Source: Ectobacillus antri
GTDB taxonomy: Bacteria; Bacillota; Bacilli; Bacillales; Bacillaceae_G
Direction of reading: 5' to 3'
DNA length: 64,000 nucleotides
NCBI RefSeq assembly: GCF_003852715.1
Contig: NZ_RIAV01000005.1
Coordinates: 62,001 to 126,000 of the forward strand
The position numbers and the translations under genes were made by a program. Below the pieces are notes generated by a model that made no database searches, was not told the DNA's origin, and saw only the letters and a program-made list of their open reading frames with translations. The stretch's first letter is position 1. Each line of letters opens with the position of its first letter. Of this stretch, positions 39,265 to 48,906 are shown piece by piece.

Positions 39265-41214
39265 ATGGAACAATTTCAATCACAAATGGCAGATGATATC
39301 CCTTCGCATAAATATATTACCAATCGCCACTACCTTCGCTTTTTTCTTCCGTATATAGTCATTATTATTTTGTTACACGATATTGTTACAAATGCAGCTT
39401 CGCATCAATATCCACAATTTGTGCTACTCGCTCTGTGTATTGTACTTTGCTTTCGCCAATTTTATATGTGGCGAGAAAATCGGACACTCGTCCTTACATA
39501 TCAATCCTTACAGGAGAGGCTTGAAGATAAGATAAATGAAGGTATACAAGCGCTGGCCAAAAATGAACTTCACTATAAAACATTATTTGAAAATCATCCA
39601 GATGCTGTGTTTTCTCTTGATACAAGCGGAAACTTTCAAGCAATGAATGTTTCTTGCACCAAAATATTCCACTACTCTCATAAAGAGTTGGCAGGGCGAC
39701 CACTCTTAAATTACGTGACAGATCCATACAGACACGTGGTAAGAGATGCCATTCGCCATGCCAAAAGCGGCAAGCCACAAACCTTTGATATTTTATTTAA
39801 TGAAACACATCTGCAAGTTACCTTCATACCTACCATGCTTGGTACAAAGTGCATTGGTATGTATGGTATTGCGAAAGACATGACGGAGTTAAAAGAAAAA
39901 CAGCAGCAGGTTGAGCATATGGCATTTCATGATGCACTGACAGGGCTCGCAAACAGGCGGCAATTTGAAATGCGCTTAGAAGAGGCGATGAAGCTGGCAA
40001 CAAAAAGAGAAACGATGGTCGCTGTCTTATTTATCGACTTAGATCGCTTTAAAAAAATTAATGATCGTCTCGGACACGATGTAGGCGATTTGCTGCTAAT
40101 TGAGATTGGTCAACGATTGGCCAGTGCACTGCGCTCTAAGGACGTCGTTGCACGGCAGGGAGGTGATGAGTTCACCGTATTGCTTACAGATGTGTTCTCT
40201 AAAAAAAGTGCTGCACTTGTCGCTGAGCGGCTTATGGAGTTGTTGAACGAACCCGTATACATAGGCGGTCACGAGCTAAAAATTACACCAAGTATTGGTA
40301 TTGCCATGTATCCTTCTCACGGTACAAACGTAACAAAATTGATGAAGCATGCAGATATCGCCATGTACCGCGCAAAAGCAAGTGGTAAAAATAAATATAT
40401 GTTTTATGCGGCCAAAATGAGTGATGTAGAGGATGAAAAGCATTTCCTAGAGGGTGAGCTAAGCAAAGCGCTTCAAAATGAAGAGCTTGTGCTGCATTAT
40501 CAACCCCAGGTCGATCTCGCGACAAAACGCATTGTTGGATTTGAAGCACTGCTTCGTTGGCACCATCCAAAGCTTGGGCTCGTTTCTCCGGCTTCTTTTA
40601 TTCCACTTGCTGAAGAAACAGGATTGATTATACCAATGGGTGAGTGGATTATTCGAACTGCCTGTAAACAAGCAGCTACCTGGAGGGATGGAGGATACGA
40701 GTTAAAGGTTGGCGTAAACCTTTCTCCCTTACAATTTAATCAATCAAATTTAGTAGGCTTAATTGCCCATATTTTAAAGGAAACAAAGTTGCCGCCGCAC
40801 CTGTTGGATCTTGAGATTACAGAAGGCATTGCGATGAAGAAAGAAGAGCAGGTTATTAAAAAATTACATCAATTAAAAGAGCTCGGCGTACAAATTTCCA
40901 TTGATGACTTTGGTACTGGCTACTCTTCTTTATCTTACTTAACAAAGTATCCGATTCATACGCTGAAAATTGCCCGTGAATTTATTCGAGAAATTGGAAC
41001 CAGTAGACAAGAGGAAGCTATTATTTCTTCAATTGTAATGATGGCTAAAAATCTAGGGTTAACTGTAATCGCAGAAGGCGTTGAAACAAATGTACAGTGG
41101 CAGTTTTTAGAGAAACAAGATTGCGATCATATTCAAGGATTCTATATCAGCAAACCTATTCCTGAAACGGAAATTATAGCTCTTTTACAAAAGTCGGAAG
41201 CTCACTATGGATAA
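39265..41214 (+). CDS. Membrane PAS-GGDEF-EAL protein (c-di-GMP turnover)
   Basis: 649 residues. Two membrane helices (about 22-40 and 46-63), a coiled stretch, a PAS domain (about 90-205), a GGDEF domain with intact RQGGDEF and FIDLDRFKKINDRLGHD, and an EAL domain with GFEALLRW, DDFGTGYSSLSYL and AEGVETNVQW. Both catalytic signatures look intact, so it could make or degrade cyclic di-GMP; which activity wins is not readable. The start was set by AAGGAGA 8 bases upstream. It stands alone. Confidence 0.93.
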   Translation: MEQFQSQMADDIPSHKYITNRHYLRFFLPYIVIIILLHDIVTNAASHQYPQFVLLALCIVLCFRQFYMWRENRTLVLTYQSLQERLEDKINEGIQALAKNELHYKTLFENHPDAVFSLDTSGNFQAMNVSCTKIFHYSHKELAGRPLLNYVTDPYRHVVRDAIRHAKSGKPQTFDILFNETHLQVTFIPTMLGTKCIGMYGIAKDMTELKEKQQQVEHMAFHDALTGLANRRQFEMRLEEAMKLATKRETMVAVLFIDLDRFKKINDRLGHDVGDLLLIEIGQRLASALRSKDVVARQGGDEFTVLLTDVFSKKSAALVAERLMELLNEPVYIGGHELKITPSIGIAMYPSHGTNVTKLMKHADIAMYRAKASGKNKYMFYAAKMSDVEDEKHFLEGELSKALQNEELVLHYQPQVDLATKRIVGFEALLRWHHPKLGLVSPASFIPLAEETGLIIPMGEWIIRTACKQAATWRDGGYELKVGVNLSPLQFNQSNLVGLIAHILKETKLPPHLLDLEITEGIAMKKEEQVIKKLHQLKELGVQISIDDFGTGYSSLSYLTKYPIHTLKIAREFIREIGTSRQEEAIISSIVMMAKNLGLTVIAEGVETNVQWQFLEKQDCDHIQGFYISKPIPETEIIALLQKSEAHYG

Positions 41215-41306
41215 ACGAGCTTCCTTTTTTGTTGCCATGAAAACTTTGAACGAATTCGGGAAAAATGATACTATCATGTCAGGACAGAGAAGAAGGAAGT
41301 GTCATA

Positions 41307-42050
41307 ATGATTATTCGCAATGAGCAAGATTTAGAAGGTCTTCGCAAAATCGGCCGCATTGTTGCGCTGGCACGCGAAGAAATGAAAGCATCCGCAAAAC
41401 CGGGCATGACAACGAAAGAGCTCGATTTAATCGGCAAGCGTGTACTAGATGAGCATGGTGCTGAATCCGCGCCCCAAAAAGAGTATAATTTTCCTGGCGT
41501 AACATGCATCAGCGTGAATGAAGAGGTGGCGCACGGTATCCCTGGTGACCGCGTGCTCCAAGAGGGCGACCTCGTAAACATTGATATTTCAGCTACACTT
41601 GGCGGTTACTATGCCGATACAGGTATTTCGTTTGTGCTTGGCAATGACCCAGAAAAAGAGCGTCTATGTCAAGCTGCTGTAGATGCGTTTTGGGCGGCGA
41701 TGAAGAAAACCAAAGCTGGCGCACGTAAAAATCAAATCGGCCGCGCTGTTATGAATGAAGCTAGAAAAAATAACTTTAATGTTATTGAAAATTTAACTGG
41801 GCATGGCATTGGTTTAAGCCTGCATGAGGCACCTGAGCATATCTTAAACTACTTCGACCCGATGGATAATATGCTACTAAAAGACGGCATGGTTCTCGCG
41901 ATAGAGCCATTCGTTTCCGCAGGTGCCAACCATATTATTGAATCTGGCGACGGCTGGACATTTGTAACGCCAGACAAAAGTCTAGTGGCACAATGTGAAC
42001 ATACTGTCGTAGTGACAAAAGGCGAACCTATTATTTTAACGCAATTATAA
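41307..42050 (+). CDS. map: Methionine aminopeptidase, type I
   Basis: 247 residues. It removes the N-terminal methionine from new proteins. Metal ligands are visible in INIDISATLGGYYADTGISF (two Asp), GHGIGLSLHEAPEHIL (His), LAIEPFVS (Glu) and CEHTVVV (Glu). The start MIIRNEQDLEGL follows AGAAGGAAG. The usual Bacillus map lies in the ribosomal protein cluster, so this is probably a second gene (YflG type). A terminator follows directly. Confidence 0.93.
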   Translation: MIIRNEQDLEGLRKIGRIVALAREEMKASAKPGMTTKELDLIGKRVLDEHGAESAPQKEYNFPGVTCISVNEEVAHGIPGDRVLQEGDLVNIDISATLGGYYADTGISFVLGNDPEKERLCQAAVDAFWAAMKKTKAGARKNQIGRAVMNEARKNNFNVIENLTGHGIGLSLHEAPEHILNYFDPMDNMLLKDGMVLAIEPFVSAGANHIIESGDGWTFVTPDKSLVAQCEHTVVVTKGEPIILTQL

Positions 42051-42076
42051 AAGGAAGAGCAGCTGCTCTTCCTTTA
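42051..42076 (+). terminator. Terminator of map
   Basis: A perfect 24-bp palindrome, AAGGAAGAGCAG and its complement, followed by TACTTTTTT. Confidence 0.85.
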
Positions 42077-42139
42077 CTTTTTTCATAAATTTCTGCTCAC
42101 TTCACAGGCTTTAGGGCTATTTCATTCATTTCACACCTT

Positions 42140-42456
42140 CTATCGGCCGTTTTACACCTTCTATCGGCCGTTTTACACCTTCTATCGGCCATTTTCCTCT
42201 CCTATCGGCCGTTTTCCTCTCCTATCGGCCGTTTTCCTCTCCTATCGGCCGTTTTCCTCTCCTATCGGCCGTTTTCCTCTCCTATCGGCCGTTTTACACC
42301 TTCTATCGGCCAATTCACCTCTCCTATCGGCCAAACTTACCTCTCTATCGGCCAATTCACCTCTCCTATCGGCCGTTTTACACCTTCTATCGGCCAATTC
42401 CCTCTCCTATCGGCCGTTTTACACCTTCTATCGGCCAATTTCCTCTCCTATCGGCC
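42140..42456. repeat. CTATCGGCC array 2, sixteen copies at 20-21-bp pitch
   Basis: CTATCGGCC starts at 42140, 42161, 42182, 42202, 42222, 42242, 42262, 42282, 42303, 42324, 42345, 42366, 42387, 42407, 42428 and 42448. Linkers come in a few types: GTTTTACACCTT, GTTTTCCTCTC and AATTCACCTCTC. The mixture of 20 and 21 bp breaks every reading frame, so the unit is conserved as DNA or RNA, not protein. The array runs from the map terminator to the stop of the gene at 42460. Confidence 0.96.
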
Positions 42457-42459
42457 GTT

Positions 42460-42771
42460 TTATGTTTCTCTTTCTTTTACGACTTGTTCAAGCCCCTCTA
42501 AGTAACGCAGAAAATAATGATGTAAATAACCTGAGTCGCGTTCTAGTAGGAAAAGCGGTGGTGAGCACTTTCTGCGGTAGCACATCCGTAAAATATCCAC
42601 ATATATGTCTTCTTTAACTTGCCAAGACCATCCTTCCTCAAATGACTTGCGACGTAAAAAACGAAGCTTTACCGCATAGTCGTGCAATGCGGTTTGTGAC
42701 GGAATGGCATTTCCCATTTGATATCCGTCTTCGTACGATTGTTTGTGAAGTCTCTGAACATCCAAATACAT
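42460..42771 (-). CDS. Uncharacterised 103-aa protein
   Basis: Starts MYLDVQRLHKQSYEDGYQMG after a strong ribosome-binding site (AAGGAGG, 9 bases) and ends LEGLEQVVKERET. It is soluble, rich in Tyr, Leu and charged residues, with CYRRKCSPPLF near residue 65. I do not recognise the family. It lies directly after the argS terminator, so it depends on read-through or an unseen promoter. Its stop codon lies within the linker sequence of the last CTATCGGCC unit, so the array has grown right up to the gene. Confidence 0.8.
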   Translation of the reverse strand: MYLDVQRLHKQSYEDGYQMGNAIPSQTALHDYAVKLRFLRRKSFEEGWSWQVKEDIYVDILRMCYRRKCSPPLFLLERDSGYLHHYFLRYLEGLEQVVKERET

Positions 42772-42791
42772 GCACAGCGCCTCCTTGTAAG

Positions 42792-42825
42792 AAAAACGCT
42801 TCGTTTGCAGAAACGAAGCGTTTTT
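42792..42825 (-). terminator. Terminator of argS
   Basis: AAAAACGCTTCGTTT pairs perfectly over 15 bp with AAACGAAGCGTTTTT around a four-base loop. It lies 12 bp past argS and 20 bp before the next gene start. Confidence 0.9.
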
Positions 42826-42836
42826 TACTAGTATAT

Positions 42837-44507
42837 TTACATTTTCTCCGGCGCAGAAACACCAATTAGTTTTAATGCGTTTTGCAGTGTAATTTGTACA
42901 GCCTTCATTAGCTCGTAGCGCGCTTGACTCTTCTCCATGTTTTCGCGGTCTAGCACCTTCTCAGCATTGTAAAAGCTGTGAAGTGCAGACGCTAATTCAA
43001 ACACATAGTTTGTCATACGATGCGGAATGCGCTTTTGCGCTGCATCTGCCACGATAGCCGGGAAATCACCCATTTTCTTAAGCAAGTCAAATTCTTTTTC
43101 AGAATTAATCAATTTATAATTAATTTCTCCTTCTCCCGGTAAACCAAGTTCCTCGCCCTGGCGCAGAATGCTGCATACGCGTGCGTGCGCATATTGTGCA
43201 TAGTAGACTGGGTTTTCATTGGATTTAGACACAGCCAAATCCATATCAAAATCAAGGTGAGAATCCGCGCTGCGCATTGCGAAGAAGTAACGCATCGCAT
43301 CTACGCCAACCTCTTCCATTAATTCACGAAGCGTAACTGCTTTACCTGTACGTTTACTCATCTTCATCTTTTCACCGTTTTGATACAGCTGCACCATTTG
43401 AATGATTTCAACTTCAAGTGTATCACGGTCATGACCAAGCGCTTGAATTGCCGCTTTCATACGCGGGATGTAACCATGGTGATCCGCACCCCAAATGTTA
43501 ATCAGCTTTGTAAAGCCGCGCTCAATTTTATCGCGGTGATACGCGATATCTGGTGTTAAGTACGTGTAAGATCCGTCTTGCTTAATTAATACGCGGTCTT
43601 TGTCATCACCGTATGTTGTGGAACGGAACCATGTCGCACCATCAAGCTCATAAATTTCACCGCTCTTTTTCAAATCTGCAAGGGCTTCATCAATTTTACC
43701 ATTTTTGTATAGAGACGTTTCTGAATACCATACGTCAAAACCGACGCGGAAGCTTTCCAAGTCTTTTTTCAGCTTTTCTAATTCGTATTTTAAACCGTAT
43801 TCACGGAAGAAGTTATAACGCTCTTCTTCATCTGCGTTCACGTAGCGGTCCCCAAACTCAGCTGCCAATGTTTTACCGATATTAATAACATCTTCTCCGT
43901 AGTAGCCGTCCTCTGGCATTTCTTTCTCTATACCCAAAGCCTGCATATAGCGTGCTTCCACAGAAAGGGCCAAGTTATGAATTTGGTTACCAGCATCATT
44001 AATGTAATACTCGCGTGATACATCATAGCCAGCTTTTGCAAGTATATTGCAAAGTGTATCTCCTACTGCCGCGCCGCGTGCATGACCGAGGTGAAGATCG
44101 CCTGTCGGATTGGCGGATACAAACTCGACCTGTACCTTTTGACCTTGACCGGTATTTGTTTCGCCATATGCTTCTCCCGCTTGTAAAATGGCAGGAATCA
44201 AATCTGTTAAATAACTGTTGTCCATGTAGAAATTGATAAAGCCCGGTCCGGCAATATCAATTTTTTCTACAGATGCTTTTGTTTGGTCAATGTTTTGTAC
44301 TAGCTCTTCCGCAATCATGCGAGGAGCTTTTTTCGCTACGCGTGCAAGTTGCATCGCCATATTTGTAGAGAAATCACCGTTCGCTTTATCCTTCGGCACT
44401 TCAAGCACCACGTTTGGCATTTGTTCTTCTGTTGCCAAGCCTGCTTTGATAACCGCTGCTTTTATTTCTTCTTTTAATAATTCTTTAATTTGTTCCAAAG
44501 AGTTCAT
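42837..44507 (-). CDS. argS: Arginyl-tRNA synthetase
   Basis: 556 residues. HIGH motif as [17 protein letters not shown] as [15 protein letters not shown], the arginine-binding NPTGDLHLG start and a C-terminal DALR anticodon-binding domain ([25 protein letters not shown]). It charges tRNA-Arg. The start overlaps the ywiB stop by 4 bp (ATGA), so the two are translationally coupled. Confidence 0.97.
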   Translation of the reverse strand: MNSLEQIKELLKEEIKAAVIKAGLATEEQMPNVVLEVPKDKANGDFSTNMAMQLARVAKKAPRMIAEELVQNIDQTKASVEKIDIAGPGFINFYMDNSYLTDLIPAILQAGEAYGETNTGQGQKVQVEFVSANPTGDLHLGHARGAAVGDTLCNILAKAGYDVSREYYINDAGNQIHNLALSVEARYMQALGIEKEMPEDGYYGEDVINIGKTLAAEFGDRYVNADEEERYNFFREYGLKYELEKLKKDLESFRVGFDVWYSETSLYKNGKIDEALADLKKSGEIYELDGATWFRSTTYGDDKDRVLIKQDGSYTYLTPDIAYHRDKIERGFTKLINIWGADHHGYIPRMKAAIQALGHDRDTLEVEIIQMVQLYQNGEKMKMSKRTGKAVTLRELMEEVGVDAMRYFFAMRSADSHLDFDMDLAVSKSNENPVYYAQYAHARVCSILRQGEELGLPGEGEINYKLINSEKEFDLLKKMGDFPAIVADAAQKRIPHRMTNYVFELASALHSFYNAEKVLDRENMEKSQARYELMKAVQITLQNALKLIGVSAPEKM

Positions 44508-44944
44508 TTTGTCTCCTCCTTAAATTGAATCGTAATCGTATAGCGACCCGCATCGCTTCCGTTTAGAAGCAGGGCATATGTTAAAAACAACTGTCCTTTT
44601 CTCGTTTTCTCCGACCATTCGAGCTGAACGTTGTCTGTTTTCGTCTCCAATCGAAAGGTACCGAGGGCACTTTCGTATACGCCTTCTGTTTTTTCTCCCT
44701 TTACGTGCATTTGTCGCATGGAAAGAGCGCCAGAGCGCATAATGCGTACTACCTCATCTTGTATTTTCACAATGGTTCTTACCTGTCCCTGCTCATTTGG
44801 CTCTTCAAATGTCAGGTACGTGCTTTGACCTTTTTCATAGTATAGACCATTTGTGTCAAATGCAATAGTTTCCTTGCGCGCGCCGTCACGAATTTGCGTT
44901 ACAAATTTTACATGCACCGGCACACCATTCGTTTGCTTGTCCAC
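44504..44944 (-). CDS. ywiB: DUF1934 protein (YwiB)
   Basis: 146 residues, a small beta-barrel (calycin-like) protein: [52 protein letters not shown]. Function unknown. The GTG at 44944 was chosen because AAAGGATG is 9 bases upstream and the length matches B. subtilis YwiB; the frame is open a further 14 codons. It is coupled to argS as in other bacilli. Confidence 0.9.
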   Translation of the reverse strand: MDKQTNGVPVHVKFVTQIRDGARKETIAFDTNGLYYEKGQSTYLTFEEPNEQGQVRTIVKIQDEVVRIMRSGALSMRQMHVKGEKTEGVYESALGTFRLETKTDNVQLEWSEKTRKGQLFLTYALLLNGSDAGRYTITIQFKEETK

Positions 44945-45059
44945 GTGCTTGCACATCCTTTTTGCATATACGTTCATCTTCAGCATAAGTACTTTATTTT
45001 AAAACACACTTTTTTCATCATACCAAAAAAAAGTCCAGTCGTCTTGTAAAAAACGAAGT

Positions 45060-45092
45060 AACCCCTCTCTTTTTATGAAAAAAGAGAGGGGT
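45060..45092 (-). terminator. Terminator of speB
   Basis: AACCCCTCTCTTTTT/AAAAAGAGAGGGGTT stem with a three- to four-base loop, 15 bp past the speB stop. Confidence 0.85.
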
Positions 45093-45106
45093 TAGCTAGA
45101 CATGCA

Positions 45107-45988
45107 TTATTTATTTTTTTGAACCAAACCAAGAATAATCTCGCGAATGATTTTGCTTGCGACTATGGGTGTTTGTTCGCTGTGATCATATACAGGCGCA
45201 ACCTCTACTAAGTCAGCTCCAACAACCTTCACGTCAGAGTTTGCAATCTCAACCAAAGAAGCAAGAAGCTCTTTCGATGTAATACCGCCTGCTTCTAGCG
45301 TACCTGTACCAGGTGCGTGCGCAGGGTCCAGTACATCAATATCAATTGTTACATATACCGGACGACCTGCAAGCTTTGGCAATACTTCCTTAAGTGGCTG
45401 ATGTACATCGAACTTGAATAAGTTCATACCCACTTCTTTTGCCCATTGAAATTCTTCCTTCATACCAGAGCGGATACCAAAGGAGTATACGTTTTTAGGA
45501 CCAATCAAATCACACGCTTTTTTAATTGGCGTGGAATGAGATAATGGCTCGCCTTCGTAGTTATCACGAAGATCTGTGTGGGCATCCATATGAATAATCG
45601 CAAGGTCCGGATACTTTTTGTACATTGCTTTAATAACCGGCCAGGATACTAAATGCTCACCGCCAAGACCGATTGGGAATTTGCCATCAGCCAATAAACC
45701 GTCGATGTACTCTTCAATCATATCAAGGCTACGCTGTGCGTTTCCGAACGGCAAGGGAATATCACCTGCGTCAAAGTACTTTACTTCTTCTAGCTCACGA
45801 TCCATGTAGGGGCTGTATTCTTCCAGACCAATGGATACCTCGCGAATGCGACCAGGACCAAAACGGGAGCCCGGACGGAAACTTACTGTCCAGTCCATCG
45901 GCATACCGTAGATTACTGCTTCGGACTCTTCATAGTTTGGATGACTTTTAATAAATACATTACCAGAATATGCTTCGTCAAAACGCAT
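45107..45988 (-). CDS. speB: Agmatinase
   Basis: 293 residues of the ureohydrolase family. Mn2+ ligands are in LGGEHLVSW, IIHMDAHTDLRD and VYVTIDIDVLDPAHAPGTGT. It hydrolyses agmatine to putrescine and urea. It follows speE by 55 bp in the conserved speE-speB order, so the pair supplies putrescine and converts it to spermidine. A hairpin between them may give partial termination. Confidence 0.95.
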   Translation of the reverse strand: MRFDEAYSGNVFIKSHPNYEESEAVIYGMPMDWTVSFRPGSRFGPGRIREVSIGLEEYSPYMDRELEEVKYFDAGDIPLPFGNAQRSLDMIEEYIDGLLADGKFPIGLGGEHLVSWPVIKAMYKKYPDLAIIHMDAHTDLRDNYEGEPLSHSTPIKKACDLIGPKNVYSFGIRSGMKEEFQWAKEVGMNLFKFDVHQPLKEVLPKLAGRPVYVTIDIDVLDPAHAPGTGTLEAGGITSKELLASLVEIANSDVKVVGADLVEVAPVYDHSEQTPIVASKIIREIILGLVQKNK

Positions 45989-46010
45989 AGTACATTCCTC
46001 CTTATGTATG

Positions 46011-46036
46011 AAGAACGCCTCTTACAAGGCGTTCTT
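46011..46036 (-). terminator. Hairpin between speE and speB
   Basis: AAGAACGCC/GGCGTTCTT with an eight-base loop and no proper U-tract on the minus strand. It may be a partial terminator or an RNA stability element. Confidence 0.45.
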
Positions 46037-46042
46037 TCGTCA

Positions 46043-46870
46043 TTATTTAATCAAATCGCCTACAAATTTAGGCAACACGAATGCTGCTTTGTGAAGCTCT
46101 TTCGTGTAGTATTTTGTTTCGATTTCATGGAAGCGTTCTTCGCTCACCGCAAGTGGGTCATGCTTTTTAGAACCCATTGTAAACGTCCAAAGACCGCTTG
46201 GGTACGTTGGGATGTTTGCAGTGTAAAGACGAGTAATTGGGAAGATTTCGCTTACGTCTTTAAATACCTTTGTAATCAATTCAGGTGTGAACCAAGGGTT
46301 GTCCGTTTGGGCTACAAAAATACCGTCTTCTTTAAGCGCTTTGGAGATACCGGAATAAAAGCCTTTTGTGAACAAATTCACCGCAGGACCTACCGGCTCA
46401 GTGGAGTCAACCATGATTACATCATATACGTTCTCGCTTTGTGCAATGTGCATGAAGCCGTCGTCAACCTTGACATCAACACGTGGGTTCTCAAGCTCAC
46501 CCGCGATTTCAGGCAAGTACTTTTTAGAGTACTCAATTACTTTGCCGTCGATTTCAACAAGCGTTGCTTTTTTCACGCTTGGGTGCTTTAATACTTCACG
46601 AATTACACCGCCGTCGCCGCCGCCTACTACAAGCACGTTTTCAGGGTTTGGATGCGTAAACAAAGGTACGTGCGCTACCATCTCATGATATACGAATTCG
46701 TCCTTTTGAGAAGTCATGACCATGCCGTCCAATAAAAGCATGTTACCGAACTCCTCTGTCTCCACCATATCAAGCTTTTGAAAATCAGTTTGCTCTGTAT
46801 GTAAAGTGCGGTTGATTTTAATTGTGATACCAAAGTTCTCAGTTTGCTTTTCAGTAAACCATAATCCCAT
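46043..46870 (-). CDS. speE: Spermidine synthase
   Basis: 275 residues. Motifs: [29 protein letters not shown] (dcSAM binding), [23 protein letters not shown] (gate-keeping Asp) and [12 protein letters not shown]. It transfers the aminopropyl group to putrescine. I chose [15 protein letters not shown] because relatives start there; the in-frame GTG four codons earlier abuts the AAAGGC site. First gene of the speE-speB unit. Confidence 0.95.
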   Translation of the reverse strand: MGLWFTEKQTENFGITIKINRTLHTEQTDFQKLDMVETEEFGNMLLLDGMVMTSQKDEFVYHEMVAHVPLFTHPNPENVLVVGGGDGGVIREVLKHPSVKKATLVEIDGKVIEYSKKYLPEIAGELENPRVDVKVDDGFMHIAQSENVYDVIMVDSTEPVGPAVNLFTKGFYSGISKALKEDGIFVAQTDNPWFTPELITKVFKDVSEIFPITRLYTANIPTYPSGLWTFTMGSKKHDPLAVSEERFHEIETKYYTKELHKAAFVLPKFVGDLIK

Positions 46871-47105
46871 TTGTTTAATCACGCCTTTCTCTTCGTAATG
46901 TGTACGAAACTTAATGTTCCCTATACAAAATAAAACAAATCATAAAAAATGTATAGTTAAATTGTGAAAAAAAGATAAAGTTTTTACAAAGTTCGACATT
47001 CTTCCTTATATACTTCTCACATTATATACAAATCCCCCTCACATAATCTCTAATGAAAAGGGGGAAATTAAGGGAAATATATTTGTACAAAATGTGGAGA
47101 TAACC

Positions 47106-48662
47106 ATGCCTGAAAAGAAAAAACAGCGCTTTTCCCAAATGAAAAAACAACAAAGCAAAGCGTTTGAGGTACCGATTCCTCTCAAAGAAGAGCTGTCCGA
47201 AACGCAATTGCTGACCGGCGATATAAGCCATGACGCCAGTCTGCTTCAAAAAGCAACTGGCAATAGTGCTGATATTATCTATAAAACCTTCCATATAAAT
47301 CCCCAATCTTTCTTGTTCATTTATACGGAAGGTCTTGCTAATCAACAAACTATTAGAAATCTCCTGGAATACTTGATGAGCGTTTCAGTAGCGGATTACT
47401 TGGAGCAATTATTAGTAGAAAGCCGCATTCCCATCGGCTCCACAAAAGAATTGCTGACCGCACAAGAAGCACTATCATCCCTTTTGGTTGGTCATTCCGT
47501 TCTTATTATAGCAGGTATCCCTAAAGGGATTGCGATTGATACGAATGGAATAGAGCACAGAACGGTGAGTGAGCCCCAGAATCAAACTGTTATTAAAGGT
47601 CCGCAGGAAGCATTCAATGAAACATTAGTGACAAACATTGCTCTTGTTCGAAAAAGAATTAGACATCCAAACTTATGGACGGAGCGAATGGAAATTGGTG
47701 ATGTCACCAAGACGGCTATTTGTATAATGTATGTCAAAAATTTAGCCAATGAGGACATTATCAACGAGGTTAGAAGACGATTGAAGCAAATCAAGACCGA
47801 TTCGATTCTAGAGAGCGGTTATATTGAAGAGTTTATTGCGGATCAACAGAGAGGGATTTTTCCTACCATGTTCAATACAGAGCGCCCAGATGTGATTGCG
47901 GCTGATCTTCTTGAAGGAAAGGTCGCAATCTTTGTAGACGGTACGCCATACGTATTGTCGGCACCTGCTGTATTTATTCAATTCTTCCAAGCTGCCGAAG
48001 ATTATTATAACCGGGGCGATTATGGCATGCTGCGTATGCTTAGGTTTGCTTGCTTTTTCATTACACTTTTGGCACCAGCACTTTATATTGCGCTAACCAC
48101 ATATCACCAAGAAATGCTTCCTACCACCCTGCTCATCAGCATTGCAGCGCAGCGAGATGCCATTCCATTTCCTGCTTTCATAGAAGCTTTATTAATGCAA
48201 TTTACGTTTGAGATTTTACGTGAAGCTGGCATCCGTATGCCTCGCGCGATTGGTAACGCCGTTTCTATCGTAGGTGCGCTTGTTCTCGGAGAAGCTGCCG
48301 TACAGGCAGGTTTTGTGTCACCTGCTATGGTCATTGTGATTTCCATTACAGCCCTAACAACCTTTATTTCTCCGGACTTTGCTATGTCGTTTCCGCAACG
48401 AATTCTGCGTATCATCCTGATGCTGCTCGGTGCATCATTTGGTTTGTTCGGCATAGTAGTAGGTTTATTTGCCGTCTTGCTGCATCTTTGTCATTTACAA
48501 TCCTTCGGTGTCCCTTATATGTCACCGCTTGCCCCGTTTAATAGAAATGATCAGCAAGATACGTTTTTACGATTACCAAGATGGGCGATGCACAAGCGGC
48601 CTAAAATGTTTCATTCACAAAATGAAATTAGAACGGCTACAAAACAAGGAGATGAAACATGA
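47106..48662 (+). CDS. Spore germinant receptor A subunit (GerA family)
   Basis: 518 residues. A large hydrophilic N-terminal domain (about 1-290) is followed by about five membrane helices (from MLRFACFFITLLAPALYIAL onward) and a short C-terminal tail. Family blocks: GRI-like VESRIPIGSTKEL, IRHPNLWTERMEIGDVTKT, FPTMFNTERPDVIAADLLEGKVAIFVDGTP and ERDAIPFP-like QRDAIPFPAF. It forms germinant receptors in the spore inner membrane. ATG at 47106 follows TGGAGA. It overlaps the next gene by 4 bp. The germinant is not predictable. Confidence 0.94.
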   Translation: MPEKKKQRFSQMKKQQSKAFEVPIPLKEELSETQLLTGDISHDASLLQKATGNSADIIYKTFHINPQSFLFIYTEGLANQQTIRNLLEYLMSVSVADYLEQLLVESRIPIGSTKELLTAQEALSSLLVGHSVLIIAGIPKGIAIDTNGIEHRTVSEPQNQTVIKGPQEAFNETLVTNIALVRKRIRHPNLWTERMEIGDVTKTAICIMYVKNLANEDIINEVRRRLKQIKTDSILESGYIEEFIADQQRGIFPTMFNTERPDVIAADLLEGKVAIFVDGTPYVLSAPAVFIQFFQAAEDYYNRGDYGMLRMLRFACFFITLLAPALYIALTTYHQEMLPTTLLISIAAQRDAIPFPAFIEALLMQFTFEILREAGIRMPRAIGNAVSIVGALVLGEAAVQAGFVSPAMVIVISITALTTFISPDFAMSFPQRILRIILMLLGASFGLFGIVVGLFAVLLHLCHLQSFGVPYMSPLAPFNRNDQQDTFLRLPRWAMHKRPKMFHSQNEIRTATKQGDET

Positions 48663-48892
48663 CCAAATTTATCATCGTAATTGTTTTTTTCATCATTGCA
48701 TTCCTACTAGAAGGCTCTTCTTTACGAAAACAGAAAAGGTTTTCTGATTTATATATATTTAGCTTCCTTATGTTTCTCGCTTTCGGATTAAGTATCTTAT
48801 ATATATTAAAAATCCCTATACCTAACCCATTGGTGCTCATTAATTATATGTTCATGCCTGTTGCAAATTGGATTTATGGGTTACTTAACTAA
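48659..48892 (+). CDS. Small two-helix germinant receptor D subunit
   Basis: 77 residues with two membrane helices (about 3-18 and 30-50) and a third hydrophobic stretch. It starts with ATG overlapping the A-subunit stop (ATGA) after AAGGAGA. Small two-helix proteins inside ger operons are called D subunits and modulate receptor function in Bacillus. Assignment is by position, size and hydrophobicity. Confidence 0.85.
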   Translation: MTKFIIVIVFFIIAFLLEGSSLRKQKRFSDLYIFSFLMFLAFGLSILYILKIPIPNPLVLINYMFMPVANWIYGLLN

Positions 48893-48906
48893 GGAGGTGA
48901 TTTGCA

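Noticed and set aside
42140-42456. CRISPR array
   Set aside because: The linkers are only 11-12 bp and nearly identical to each other, not unique spacers, and no cas genes are present.
44508-44986. T-box leader for argS
   Set aside because: argS starts inside the ywiB stop codon, and there is no leader or GGTGG-type T-box sequence.
47020-47026. Sigma-G promoter (CATTATA) for the germination operon
   Set aside because: No GHATR-type -35 occurs 17-19 bases upstream, so it was not listed as a feature.
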